From contig CM114274.1 of assembly GCA_050084515.1 (NCBI GenBank), positions 42,904,001 to 42,968,000 on the forward strand: 64,000 nt of DNA. Reading direction: 5' to 3'. Shown here piece by piece: positions 32,241-43,447 of this stretch. This DNA is from Blasia pusilla (Eukaryota > Marchantiophyta > Marchantiopsida > Blasiales). The notes under the pieces were generated by a model. The model was not told the DNA's origin and ran no database searches. It was given only the letters and a program-made list of their open reading frames with translations. The position numbers were made by a program, and so were the translations under genes. Each line of letters begins with the position of its first letter. Position 1 is the stretch's first letter.

Positions 32241-33236
32241 CTACGTTGAATGAATCTTCCCATCTTTGAAGTTTACTATTCCATTCCTAAGAGCTTCTGA
32301 AAACTCCTCACATTCTCGACGTTGATGCTCAACACTATCACACCATATACATCTTCTCACAAAGTTCCTACTTGTCGAAGGAGCACCAACACTAGGATTC
32401 CTATCAAGTTTAAGATCTGCCATTTCTACTCTCAATTCTCTCGAACCTTTCACCAACTCATCTATAGCATAATCTTCAAGTTTTGTTGAAACGGGCTTAG
32501 GCAATGGATTTGAAATTGATACCTCCAACTTGAATAGTGCGGTTCTACCTCTACTTCGATTTTGCTTTGTAAGGATAGCAACAGCTTCTTCCACTTTCTT
32601 CCAATTAGTGCTGACACCTCCTTCTTCGGTCTTGTCCGCCAACATCATGAAAAGCTTGTCCTCCAAATTCTCCTCAGCCGCCTCAAGGAATAACTCAGTT
32701 TTCCTCATGTCTAGAGTTGCTCTTTCGGAAGAAGAAAGCTGAAAAAACCGCTTCTCAAACTCACGCAATAATTCATTTGGAGTCATTCCCTTCCCTCGAC
32801 GTTGCTCTATCCATTCTAAAAAACTCCTCTTAGTCACCCGATCCACATCATCATCGAAGAATTCTCCTTTGACCAACTGCTCATACTACTCCCACGAGGT
32901 TGGATTTTCTGCTCTCAACTTCTTCACTTGACTACGAATCTCTGGTAGTACAGCTAACTCAAAACTTGACACCATATCACCTTCGGGTACACGATTTACC
33001 TCCATCTCACAGACGTACTCTCGAACATACTTGGTGATGTCCCTCCCATCAAATCTCCCCAACTTCTTTACAATCGCTTGAAGAGCCCTTGTTGATCTTT
33101 GCTCTCCTATGTGAACTCCTCCTTGTTGGCTCAACAATGTTGTCAAAGTTCGGAGAATATCCTCAGCTCCCTCAGTTCCCATTGATGAAGTACTACCAAA
33201 AGTAGTCATCTTCATAAGACTCCAACTTGCAAACAT
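32241..33236 (-). pseudogene. Ty3 gag with zinc knuckle
   Basis: Two open pieces in one frame (33,236-32,886 and 32,876-32,241), separated by one TAG. The C-terminal part has RCIWCDSVEHQRRECEEF, a CCHC knuckle (C-x2-C-x4-H-x4-C) at about 32,320-32,365. The N-terminal part (FDGRDITKYVREYVCEME) resembles the capsid-like region of gypsy gag. Confidence 0.7.
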
Positions 33237-33240
33237 AATC

Positions 33241-33924
33241 TACCGCCTCAAAGATCTCTTAGTGGAAGCACCATTTTTCGTGTCGAGAGTCTTTCTTCGA
33301 GTAAGGGCAGGCCTTCTAACTACGGCAGACGCGGTCGATGCAAGATGAACTCTCTGAGAAGATCTCATTTTTCAATATAAAATTATTATGTATACTCTCC
33401 ATTCTCTCACGATAGGTATCACAAATGGAAGTGCCGAGGCGATCACTTCTTTGTAACATTGGACCCCGAAATTCCTAGCTATAAAATCCCTATAAACTAT
33501 TTTGCGCTTGTATACGAGGAAGATAGCACAACTAGTATTAAACCCTACTTGAGCAGGCCTATTGACGTCCATGGATCGCTATATAAGGACATACAAAGTA
33601 CAATCCCATATCCTTCCATATATGACGATAGAAAGGATCACCGGAGTTGGAGATTGAATGACCTGGTTCATGAACGCCTCCCCAAAGTGATAAACTAAAT
33701 AGCGAGTGAACCAGTGCCTATCTACAAAGAGTATCTTGACATGGTATGGATTAAGGAAAGGAAAGTCGGGCACAACTTGTGCTCCACCCCTATCCATGCT
33801 TGACAGACATTCTCTACTCTCCTCAAGAATGGGTTTTGGCGGAGTTATTCTCCCAAGAGGGGTAATCCACTCTCATTGGGGAAGTAACAAGCCAAAACAT
33901 TCACTATTTTAGTATGAATAAACT
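33241..33924. other. Possible leader or LTR of Ty3 copy 1
   Basis: No convincing gene. A TATATAAGG-like box lies at 33,580-33,589, readable on either strand. The stretch ends where the gene A last exon (copy 6) begins, at about 33,925. No primer-binding site was recognised. Confidence 0.3.
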
Positions 33925-33929
33925 CCTCT

Positions 33930-34392
33930 AAGGTTTCAGATCCAGGATCTTGTGGATCCATGCTCTGATGGGTACAGCTTAGATAGTTTATACAATTCCC
34001 CCCCGGGAATTTCCATGCAAGACGGTACCCCACTATTTGGAGGAAGGGAAAAGTTGCCAGCCCTGATGCAAACGCTCATCGAGCTCTGCTCAAGGCCGGG
34101 TGACTTGGTGTTCGACTTAGTGGGCTTTTCAGGGGCGAGTATCAAAGGCGCCTGGCAGAGTGGCAGGAACATTCTCTGCCTCGAGGGAAGGCAGGAACTG
34201 TTTGACCTTTGCAAGGAGGCAAAGGCAAATAACGACAGGCTAGTTGGGGCATACAACTCTCCACCAAAGCCGAGAGCTCCGGTTCCAGATCCACCATTGG
34301 TAGTGACACCATCGTCACTTCCAACGATTCCCAAAATCGGGAGGGCAAGGCCGAAAGTGATTTTGCAAGAGCTCTCGGACGATGACGAGTGA
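33930..34392 (+). CDS. Gene A last exon, copy 6 (methyltransferase motif I-like), 5' truncated
   Basis: The best-preserved version of this exon after the truncation point, open to TGA at 34,390-34,392. It reads QTLIELCSRPGDLVFDLV, GFSGASIKGAWQSGRNILCL and EGRQELFDLCKEAK. A Pro-rich linker (NSPPKPRAPVPDPPLVV) and the conserved IPKIGRARPKVILQELSDDD end follow. The motif I alignment gives DLVGFSGAS against the family DPFxGSGTT, so SAM binding is doubtful. It shares its tail with copy 1, but copy 1 has lost the motif. Confidence 0.7.
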
Positions 34393-34621
34393 GTTCAAAG
34401 AACTCAACGACCCAGCTTGACTGCAGCGTTTGGAGTAGGGATTTATTTGATGACAAGGCAAAAGATTTCATAGAATAGATCAAATGTACAGTTCCGAGCT
34501 TCTTTTGGATGTAATAAAGGACAAGATTTTTTCGAACGATGGTGGTGTTTCTAAAAGTTTGCTGAATATCTTTTATGTCTTTTTGAATGTGATCGTCTAT
34601 GTACTCCGAGGACTTCTATTT

Positions 34622-35391
34622 TGCAACCCGTCGGATTTCCACAGCTTGCAACTTTTCATTTTTAGACCACTGCACCTTTTTAACCACTTCCAAGCAACCT
34701 GTCGGATTCCAACAGGTTGGCTGCGTGAGTGATTGGACTCTTTCCCTGTTGGTCCAACTTAAGAGGCAGTCTCGCGGGCTTCTTCACTTTGGCACCTTCC
34801 CCTAGTGTCGTCAAACAAGGCGTAGGCTTCTTCTCTTCTCTCAGACGTGTTGGATTCCTACTACCTGTGGGATTGCCATCATGGTATTACCAAGGACGGA
34901 GCACATATTGATACTGGATGGGTGTCACATTGCAGAGCGTACAAGATATACTTCCGAGGAAGGCGGTGGGACTCAAATCAGGTTACATGGGACCGTTATG
35001 GTGTACCTAGGGGGGGGCCAAGGCTCTCGAATTCGCCAACATTTTCGATCTCCGTCTACAATCGGCCAGAGGAGCCACTTGTATCCCAGGACATTCCTTT
35101 TGTACAGGAACCTTGGAGAGTTAGGAGTAAATTTGTAGATGACGAGGCTGAAGAAATCATAGACTAGATCAAATGTACATTTCTGAGGTTCCTTCGGAGA
35201 TTTTTCAACCGATAATGGTGTTTGTAAAAGTTTGCTGGAAATTTTTTTTGGACTTATGGATTGTGTTCTTTTAGCTACTCAGAATTACAATTTTGCAACC
35301 CGTATGATTCCGACGGGTTGCAACTTTTTGCTTTTTGCCCACTGCAACTTTGTAACCATTTCCAGGCAAGCTGTCGGATTCTGACAGGTTG
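34622..35391 (+). repeat. Tail palindromes, copy 6
   Basis: Palindromes or halves at about 34,624, 34,694, 35,296-35,322 and 35,366, placed on either side of D1 as in the other tails. Confidence 0.6.
34847..35167 (+). pseudogene. Tail segment D1, copy 6
   Basis: An open frame of 106 codons ends FVDDEAEEIID. A second frame holds VLPRTEHILILDGCH. An eight-G run at 35,010-35,017 separates them. Unknown function. Confidence 0.5.
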
Positions 35392-35399
35392 GTTGCTTG

Positions 35400-35967
35400 A
35401 GTGATCGGACTCTTTCCCTGTGAGACCAACTTCTTACGCATTGTGGCGGGCTTCTTCACTTTTGGCTCGTTCCCCTAGATTTCGTCAAACCAATTGTAGG
35501 CTTCTTTTCTTGTCTAAGATGTGCAGGATTCCTACTACCTATCGGATTGCCATTTCGGATTCCCAACCTGTTGGATTTCGTGGGTGCAGGGTGGAAGGGA
35601 ATCACTTCTCAAAATCTTTCCTTTCTTATGGTGAGCTTGCTTGCAAGGGGTGCAAGCCATTTGATTCCGATGGGCTGCAAGAGTTACAACTTGTAAAATT
35701 CCGACGGGTTGGGAGGGGTACAGCTTCTCGGTTTCTCAAATTTAGGATCTGAATGAAGGGACATCAGTTCCTCTTTCCTCCAAAAAGCTAACAATCTTTT
35801 GGTTCAATTATCGTCTCATGTGTTCACATTTCACAAAGTTGGTCTTGAGCAGACACCACTCATAACCAACAGAAAGTTCGTTATGAGGCAATTCAGGGGA
35901 GGCCATGATGTAGGCAACAATCCCTGCAAACAGAGAGGTTGGCATCGTACTGATGCGCATCCGGGTG
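35400..35967 (+). pseudogene. Tail segment D2 and leader, copy 6, truncated
   Basis: Contains the RLLFLSKMCRIPTTY leader (about 35,480-35,540) and FHKVGLEQTPLITNRK, MRQFRGGHDVGNNPC. It ends at the terminal block of the opposite-facing copy 4, giving a second tail-to-tail junction like the one at 4,716. Confidence 0.45.
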
Positions 35968-36325
35968 GTGGGGGCCTGGTATTCTGATAGGAGAGAGTAA
36001 GAGAGGAGAGGAAGAGAGGAAGAGAGGAGAGTCTCTCTTAAAAAAAAAGGCCAAATCCGCCTCCTCTCTTCAAAACTTTTTGACATATTTGAAATTTTTG
36101 TTTGCTTTAAAATTCAGGAAATCTTTAGAAGAGAGTATTTAGTGGTCCACATTTGGCCCTAAACAAACCTCCTCTTTCCTGGGGGCGAGAAAAAAGGAGA
36201 CATCATAAGACCACCCTAAACATTTTTCCATCACTCTCCATGTGAGCCTAAGTTTCTTAACATTCCCTCTCTCGGTCAACAAAAAGCACTGCCCTTGGTA
36301 TTTTTGTTGGAGGACCACCCGGATG
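35968..36325 (-). repeat. Terminal block E, copy 4
   Basis: About 350 bp matching the blocks at 4,717 and 18,252, including the GA-rich subterminal tract. The outer end reads GGGGCCTGGTATTCTG. Confidence 0.7.
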
Positions 36326-36492
36326 GGTACCTCTTTTTTGCAGGGATTGTTGCCTGCATCATGGCCTCCCCTAAATTGCCCCATAACCAACTTTCTGTCG
36401 GTTTTGAATGGTGTCTGCTCAAGACCAACTTTCTGAAATGTGAACAAATCAGATCCTAAGGCTGAGAAACCGAGAAGTTGCACCCCTCCCAA
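36139..36492 (-). CDS. Tail segment D2, copy 4, open reading frame
   Basis: An open frame of 117 codons: FQKVGLEQTPFKTDRK, MGQFRGGHDAGNNPCKKE, then through block E sequence to LAPRKEEVCLGPNVDH. Other copies use another frame after CKK and end in GSHGE. The difference is caused by a deletion of the GCGCATCAGTA-type piece. It may be coding by chance. Confidence 0.35.
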   Translation of the reverse strand: MGGVQLLGFSALGSDLFTFQKVGLEQTPFKTDRKLVMGQFRGGHDAGNNPCKKEVPIRVVLQQKYQGQCFLLTERGNVKKLRLTWRVMEKCLGWSYDVSFFLAPRKEEVCLGPNVDH

Positions 36493-36747
36493 CCCGTAAG
36501 AAAGCTCACCATAAGAAAGGAAAGATTTTTAGAAGTGATTTTCTTCCACCCTGCACCCACGACGATCTAACGGGTTGGGAATCCGAAATGGCAATCCGAC
36601 AGGTAGTAGGAATCCTGCACATCTTAGACAAGAAAAGAAGCCTACAACTGGTTGGACGAATGAAGGGGAACGAGCCAAAAGTCAAGAATCCCGCCACAAT
36701 GCATCAGAAGTTGGTCTCACCGGGATAGAGTCCGATCACTCAAGCAG

Positions 36748-37560
36748 TCAACCTGTCGGAATCCGACAAGTTGCCTGGAAATGGTTAAAAAGTTGCAGTG
36801 GGCAAAAAGCAAAAAGTCGGAATCATACGGGTTGCAGAATTGTAATTCTGAGTAGCTAAAAGAACACAATCCACAAGTCCAAAAACATATTCCAGCAAAC
36901 TTTTACAAAATCCATTATGGGTTGAAAAAATCTCGTCCTTTATTACCTCCGAAGGAACCTCGGAAATGTAGATTTCACCTAGTCTATGATTTCTTCAGCC
37001 TCGTCATCTACAAATTTACTCCTAACTCTCCTCGGTGACAGTACCAAAGGAATGTCACAGGATTCAAGTGGCTCCTCCGGCCGATTGTAGACGGGATCGA
37101 AAATGTTGGCGAATTCGAGAGCCTTGGCCCCTAGGTACACCATAACGGTCCCATGTAACCTGTCTCGAGTCCCACCGCCTTCCTCGGCAGTATACCTTGT
37201 ACGCTCTGCAATGTGACACCCATCCAGTATCAATATCTGTTCCGTCCCCGGTAATACCATTATGGCAACCGCACAGGTAGAAGGAATCCAACACGTCTGA
37301 GAGAAGAAAAGAAGCCTATGCCTGCCTTTACGAGTTGAGGGGAAGGTGCCAAGGGAAGAAGCCCGCCAGACTGCCTCTTAAGTTGGACCAACAGGGAAAG
37401 GGTCCGATCAGGCAACCTGTCAGAATCAGACAGGTTGCCTGGAGGTGGTAAAAAGGGTGCAGTGGTCAAAAAGCGAAAAGTTGCAAGGAGGAGAAATCCG
37501 ACGGGTTGCAGTGGTCATAAAGTGAAAGTTGCAAGCAGGAGAAATCCGACGGGTTGGAAA
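36748..37560 (-). repeat. Tail palindromes, copy 4
   Basis: Elements at about 36,748 (CAACCTGTCGG / CCGACAAGTTG), 36,815, 37,413-37,439 and two half-elements near 37,490 and 37,540. Confidence 0.6.
36979..37260 (-). CDS. Tail segment D1, copy 4, intact frame
   Basis: The only D1 copy open throughout: VLPGTEQILILDGCHIAER, TRYTAEEGGGTRDRLHG, TVMVYLGAKALEFANIFDP, ending SKFVDDEAEEIID. The G-run is only four long here, which keeps the two halves in phase. It follows gene A at a distance of about 450 bp. Unknown function; it may be a downstream exon of gene A. Confidence 0.5.
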   Translation of the reverse strand: MVLPGTEQILILDGCHIAERTRYTAEEGGGTRDRLHGTVMVYLGAKALEFANIFDPVYNRPEEPLESCDIPLVLSPRRVRSKFVDDEAEEIID

Positions 37561-37786
37561 ATAGAAGTCCGTGGAGTACATAGACGATCGTATTCGAAAA
37601 GACAAAAAATGATCAGCAAACATTTACAAGCACCACCATCGTTCGAAAAAATCTTCTCCTTTATATCATCCGAAAAAAGCTCAGAACTGTACATTTGATC
37701 TATTCTATGAAATCTTTTGCCTCATTATCAAAAAAACTCCCTACTCCAAACGCTACAGTCAAGCTGGGTCGTTGAGTTCTTTGAAC

Positions 37787-38293
37787 TCACTCGTCATCGT
37801 CCGAGAGCTCTTGCAAAATCACTTTCGGCCTTGCCCTCCCGATTTTGGGAATCGTTGGAAGTGACGATGGAGTCACTACCAAGGGTGGCTCTGGAACCGG
37901 AGCTCTCGGCTTTGGTGGAGAGTTTTACGCCCCAACGAGCCTTTCATATTCTGCCTTTGCCTCCTTGCAAAGGTCAAACAGTTCCTGCCTTCCCTCGAGG
38001 CAGAGAATGTTCCTGCCACTTTGCAAGGCGCCTTTGATACTTGCCCCTGAAAGTCCCACTAAGTTGAACACCAAGTCACCCGGCCTTGAGCAGAGCTCGA
38101 TGAGCGTTTGCATCAGGGCTGGCGACTTTTCCCTTCCTCCCAGAAGTGGGGTACTGTCTTGCATGTAAATTCTCGAGGGGGAATTGTACAAACTATCTAA
38201 GCTGTACCCATCTGAGCATGGATCCACAAGATCCTGGATCCTGAACATCTGGAAATTGTGCTCGGGCCGAACGATGAGCGAGGAGTGGTCCAT
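37787..38293 (-). pseudogene. Gene A last exon, copy 4 (methyltransferase motif I-like)
   Basis: Starts MDHSSLIVRPEHNFQMF. The acceptor AG has become CG, so splicing is doubtful. It reads GDLVFNLVGLSGASIKGALQ: the motif I aspartate itself is Asn here. Ends with the SDDDE stop. Confidence 0.65.
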
Positions 38294-38375
38294 CGTCAAA
38301 TCAAAGACGTTGGAAACAATGTCGAGAAACTAAAGAAGTCGCTTGAGAACATTTTCAATAATCGACTTTGATCAA

Positions 38376-38718
38376 CTCGCCGGAGTCCGACGGGTTGTTT
38401 TGTCCCTGACCAACCCGTCGGGCTCCATTGTTTTTATCCGTGAGCAACCCGTCGGAAGGCGACGGGTTGTTGGCCTAGAGCAGCCCATGCTCGCCTGAGA
38501 GCAACCCGTCGCTATCAGACGGGTTGCATCCAAAAACCAAAATCAACTGGGAAAAACCAAAAGCAAGTGCAACCCGTCTGGTTTCGACGGGTTGCAGGTA
38601 TACCGCGGTTTTCCCTGTATGTGGGAAAGATGCAACCCGTCGGAAACCGACGGGTTGCTCACCGAGCATGGGCTGCTCTAAGCCCGAAAGAACCCGCCGC
38701 CTTCCGACGGGTTGCTCC
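38376..38718 (-). repeat. Palindromes in last intron of gene A, copy 4
   Basis: About six palindromes: near 38,376, 38,412, 38,443-38,469, 38,502-38,528, 38,569-38,595, 38,633-38,659 and a variant at 38,690. Arms are mostly perfect; centres include AAG, CTA, GTT and AAA. Confidence 0.8.
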
Positions 38719-38801
38719 TCATGCAAAAAAACCCAGATTGACTCTCATTATACACATCATTAAAATATAATTGAAATTCTAGTACAGGAATTGAGCCTTA
38801 C

Positions 38802-40045
38802 CCGAATCTGACTCGTCGCGGATCGGAGTGGGTACTCATTTTTTATGATCCACGATTGTGCCGTCCTCCACTTTAGCGACCTCTTGACGCACTGGAGGTT
38901 GAAGAGCATGTCCTTTCTCCTTCCAGTCAACACCAAGAAGCAGCCCCTGTCACTCAGATAGGCGTCTGCAAGGGAGAACAAAAGTGCAATCTGGTCATAA
39001 GAGAGCGGCACATTCCACTCAGGTACCTCGTCCGACGGATTCTCGCCCCAAAGTCGCAACCCCGAGGGCAGATCGGAGATCAAGAGATCCACCGCAACCT
39101 CTTCAACCACTCCATTCGCCATCCAGGCAGCGTGCCCGTTTCGTTGGAGCTTTCGTCCCAGCGTTGTCAATTTTTCGATGGCTGGTGTCGACCCTTGAGA
39201 ACTGAAGCTCTTCAGCTCATCCAGTAAAGGAGTGAACTGAAGGAGGACGCTTTTCCGGGTTGTTTTTTGTCTGTGTCTTCCCAAGGATGATGGGCTGAAT
39301 TCTCCTTGGGACAACCCGGGCACCTCTCGCTTCCGCTTCTCCCTAGCCTGGGGACGGCTTGTCGGGGTTTCTATGACCTCAGATTCTGGTGGCGTTTTTT
39401 TCGCCGAGGACCTGGTCCGACCCTCTCTCCCCGCTCGTCCGGACGATTCCGCCTCTGGCCTTGAATCTTCAGCCTCTCTTTGGGAAGACTCGGCCTCTGA
39501 ATTTTTCCCTCCCCTCGCCTTGCCTTTGAGACCCGTTGTGGATTTGTCTTTGGCTGTGCGGACCTTGGAAGCCAACTCAGCTGTCTCGTGGGCCTGCTCT
39601 TCTGCATCTCCTCCGAAGAAGTCTTCAGGCTGGACGAAATTGGGGATGTCGTCTTGTCCTGAGGCCACTGCATCATGAAGCACTCGTAAGTCCTTATCCG
39701 TGATGTCTTCAGGGTCGTTGAAGTCGAGCCAAATGGGGCAATTCTCCACCTCCCAATCGGACATGTGCTGCCCCATCTCCACGTCGTACATGGAGAATGT
39801 CTCTGCATCCGGCGGCGAAGCCCACAATTTCAAGGCTACCAGTAATTTTCCCAACGCATTTTGCGTTTCTTTTGGACGAGGTACCTGAAGACCATCCGTT
39901 GGGCAACTTTTAGTCGAACAGAATCGGCCGTCTGCTCCTGTAGATCTCGCTTCTTCTTCGCTTGATCTCGTTTGTTCCCCTCTACTTCTCGTCAAGCTCT
40001 GCCTGAGGGAGGACGCAAACCTTGAACATGGTCTTGAATCCCGGG
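38802..40045 (-). CDS. Gene A main exon, copy 4, 5' truncated
   Basis: Open for about 400 codons, ending at a GTAAGG donor (38,801). It contains DMEMGQ-like and WLDFNDPEDITDKDLRVL, the Lys/Glu/Ser-rich middle, and the motif IV-like VDLLISDLPSGLRLWGEN followed by LSYDQIALLFSLADAYLSDR, GCFLVLTG. The D-L-P-S in place of D-P-P-Y is the same in copies 2, 3 and 4 (copy 1 also has DLPS), so the loss of the canonical catalytic motif predates the copies. The 5' end joins terminal block E at 40,045. Confidence 0.7.
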
Positions 40046-40530
40046 TGGTCCTCCAACAAAAATACCCATGGGCACTACTTATTGTAGACCGAGACAGGCA
40101 ATGTTAAGAAACTTACGCTCACATGGAGAGTGATGGAAAAATGTTTGTAGTGGTCTTATGATATCTACTTTTTTTTCGCCCCCTGGAAAAAGGAGGTTTC
40201 TTTAGGCCCGAATGTGGACTACTACCTACTCTCTTCTAAAGATTTCATGAATTTGAAAGCAAACAAAAATTTCAAATATGTCAAAAATTTTTGAAGAGAG
40301 GAGGCGGATTTGGCCCTTTTTTTTTAAGAGAGACTCTCCTCTCTTCCTCTCTTCTTCTCCTCTCTTACTCTCTCCTGTCAGAATACCAACCCCCAAAAAC
40401 AAGTAGACATCATAAGACCACTACAAAAAAATTTCCATCACTCTCCATGTGAGCCTAAGTTTCTTCACATTGCCTGTCTCAGTCTATAGTAAGTTGTGCC
40501 TAGGGGTATTTTTGTTGAAGGACCATTGGC
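40046..40530. repeat. Two inverted pieces of terminal block E
   Basis: A complete block in plus orientation (40,046-40,398, outer end CCAGAATACCAACCCC-like) meets a partial block in minus orientation (40,399-40,530). They replace the region expected between gene A exon 2 and gene B in this element copy. Confidence 0.6.
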
Positions 40531-40880
40531 AAATAATTTGACCAGAAGTAGCAATCTCATCTCAATGAAAGGTTCAAATAAAGACTCTAACGATGGTCTC
40601 AACAGACTACGTTGCTTTTCAAGGTTTTAACCTCTCGGAATATTTGGTTGACATTATGGATTAACATCTCTTCTTGCAAAAGACAGGCACAAGGAAATGC
40701 CTGTAAATGATTGTTGACTCTTCTTGCAGAAGGCATCAATACTCATCATACATTATGGAAAACCATTGGCAACACAGTACCAAAATGAAAAATTTTGAGC
40801 TTGCCCCATTCCCAAGTATCTCTAAAGTGTTAATGTGTCATGAGACCTCACCCGGATGCGCATCCAGTACGATGCCAACC
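40531..40880. other. Unassigned insertion between blocks E and gene B
   Basis: No gene seen. It contains a hyphenated repeat (ACAGGCAC...GTGCCTGT-like, about 40,683-40,712). It is followed by CACCCGGATGCGCATC, the sequence that adjoins block E elsewhere. Confidence 0.3.
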
Positions 40881-41427
40881 TCAGCAACCGAGCTTTGATA
40901 TTTGATACAGAATGCTAAACGGGTGGTTGACAATGGATGCTCACATTTATGACCATGTGGAGAAGGGACTCAAAACTATATTTTTCTGTGAAGTAAAAGC
41001 AGAAGACGTTGGCAGTTTGAAGATGTGTTGGTTACTCTTATTGGAGGTGGTGAAGGAAAAAAAAAGGCCACCTCCGGAAATTTATGGATTCATGGCGGAC
41101 AATGCACAACCTGGGTGGATTGCTATCAGGGAAGTGTTCTCGGGTGGAGAGGTTCAACCGGAGAGGGAAAGGTCGGATGCTTTCCATTGGTAACAGTCTG
41201 TGACCCGGTACACCAAATCTTGCATCAAGGAGAATAAGAGGACAGAGCATGTCCTTCTACTCCAACCCTGCAAGGACAGCAAAACCTTAAAACAGGCCAT
41301 GGAATGCCAAGAAGAACTTCATGGGTTGTGGAGGAAGCATGCGATTGAGGGGAAGTACAAAGAGTTGTGCTCTTGGCTGAGTTGATGGACTGTACGTATG
41401 AGACAATGGGGAAACTTCATGCGGCAG
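40881..41427 (+). pseudogene. Gene B catalytic exon, copy 2, 5' truncated
   Basis: WLTMDAHIYDHVEKGLKTIF, EIYGFMADNAQPGWIAIRE and ERSDAFHW match gene B copy 1 at 11,520-11,790. The MAD aspartate and the DAFHW histidine fit second and third landmarks of MULE catalytic domains. Stops occur near 40,915, 41,192 and 41,385. Ends at GCGGCAG/GTGAGT. Confidence 0.65.
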
Positions 41428-41542
41428 GTGAGTTCACTATTTCGTCTTGTCCAACTCATACTGAGAATTGTTTGAAAAGTTGCAGCTCAAGTTGAGAAGC
41501 GTGGGAACTATAGGGATTTCAAGCCGAAGAAACCAAGCAACT

Positions 41543-41885
41543 TGTCGGATGCGACGGGTTGCCCGAGTGTGCAACCCGTCGGAAACGGACGGATTTCCTG
41601 AGTATGCAACCAGTCGGAAACCGACAGGTTGCATCAAGAATTTTGGTGCAACCCGTATACAAGTATGCAAGTCGCAAGGCTTGCAAATAGTTTGACCCGG
41701 ATGGGTTTCGGATGACTTGCACTTGGATCTTCCAGCCCGGAGTGGCCAAAGGTTCTTGCAACCCGTCGGAAACGGACGTGTTGCAGTAGGTGGTTCCTGG
41801 GTGTTGCAACACGTCGGGACCTGACGGGTCGCAGAGTCATTCATGGGATGCCTCGGCCTTGCAACCCGTCTCGTTCCGACAGGTA
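41543..41885 (+). repeat. Palindromes in gene B intron, copy 2
   Basis: About seven palindromes, for example 41,572-41,598, 41,608-41,634, 41,757-41,783 and 41,804-41,830. The triplicated 102-bp unit of copy 1 is present only once here. Confidence 0.75.
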
Positions 41886-41945
41886 GCTTATTTCTTTCAC
41901 TTCTGAGCTATTTTCGTTCCCTTCTCACATTGCCGTCGTTGCTAG

Positions 41946-43447
41946 GATTGAACATTCATGAAAATGCCCTCTGCCCCAACACAAGTGGAGTAGAAAGTGT
42001 TCATTCCTCCTGGAGGTCGTCACAAGCATGCCAATGAATTTCACTTGTGGAGGTATGCCAACAAGACTAGGCAAGAGCACTGCTACAGTCAACAGCATCC
42101 CATATCTTCCTCACAAAAGGCATAACAAAAGGAAGGGGGCCTTTGATCTACGAGCTCTATGTCAGGGCGACTGTGAGATCTGATGATGAAAAACTCTATG
42201 TGGAAGCCTTCAACCGGTGCGTAGCAGGAACTCCCCTCAAGCAAGATGTACACATTGGTGGGGATATTCGTGGGCGCATTTCAAGACGTCCCATACAGAT
42301 GGTGGTAGAGCAGTCCGAGCGAGACTCATGGAGACCAGATAAGTATCTTGACTTCAGGCAAGTGAAGAGGCAGCATCAAGGAACGAATTCGGTGATTGAT
42401 TTGGATGAGGAAATTATGCCGCCCAGGTATTTGGGGATCCCAAACTGCTCCCAAATCCGTGATGGAGTAACTTCTCCAAAATCAGTAAATGTTTTATTTC
42501 AAAAGCCCTCCGTTGCTGGAAGTTCGCAACATCCGGTCGCTGGGGTGGTTCAACAATATGGGATTCCGGTCATGGAGGTGGATTGCAACCTGAAACGGTG
42601 GCATATATCTCGAAGCAACCCTTGACATGGACCCACTTGCAAGGCAAGATCTGATGGAATTAGGAGAGCATGCGGCACTTTCCTAAATAAGAGTTGTACA
42701 AGGACTGGACGACCTCTGCGTGGGTTTTGGGGACTCAAAACCTTTGATCGTTTCACGAGGATTGGGGATCAATTGAAGTACTTCTTCTGCCCAAATGAAT
42801 CTTGCGCTTTCCAGAAGTCTTATCCAGCTGCGATTGGAGCTCCGGGGAATACCCCCACTCTTTGGCCCATCGCCGCAGGTAAAAATTGCACTCAAGACGA
42901 AGTGGACAATCTTACAAGTGTCGGTTTCAGACTCGTAGACGGAGGAAGTTCGGAGCATGTTTGCATTACAGAGACCTTCGCATTTCGTATTCAACCCAAG
43001 ATTGATGTCAACATGTACCCGGAGAAGGTGGATGATCTCAATCCACTATTTCTGTTTGAATCTAGAAATGGGGTGAAGAGAAACAGAATGTGTAGGCCAA
43101 TGGTGGAGAGAGCAAAGCAAATTGCATCAGCTCGAGAGGCAAAAATGGAGATCATCGCCAGAAAAGATGTCCATAGTGGCAATGGAATAGGAAGGATGTA
43201 TTGGGTCACGAACAACACTGTAAATTCAAGTGTCACAGGGGTGTATGTGATGCACATCTGTTGCTTTCCCACATGTTCATGTGATGACTTTGTCCAAAGA
43301 GAGACAAGTGGGAAAAGGTATTTTCCTTGTAAGCACATGTACTATGTGTTGCTTGTAGTTTTAAGAGAGTCGGAGGTAAGAGTAGGAATCCACCAACCAA
43401 TTTTGTCCCTCAAAGAAGTGCGAAGTATTCTAAACAAACCACTTTGA
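41946..43447 (+). pseudogene. Gene B 3' exon with SWIM finger, copy 2
   Basis: Begins NIHENALCPNTSGVESVHSS. A stretch of 160 open codons (42,143-42,625) and a final 224-codon open frame (42,773-43,447) follow. The end has CCFPTCSCDDFVQRETSGKR then YFPCKHMYYVLL, a SWIM finger, and ends SLKEVRSILNKPL. SWIM domains bind zinc and are common at the C-terminus of MULE transposases. One frame break lies between 42,625 and 42,773. Confidence 0.75.

Larger units (their letters stand above)
29404..33240 (-). mobile_element. Ty3/gypsy retrotransposon, copy 1, antisense, 3' truncated
   Basis: Minus-strand gag, protease and the first two-thirds of reverse transcriptase occur in order. RNase H, integrase and 3' LTR are missing, cut off where gene A exon 2 begins. 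No LTR pair can be identified; 33,241-33,924 may be leader or LTR. The palindromes are absent, as expected for an unrelated element. Confidence 0.75.
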
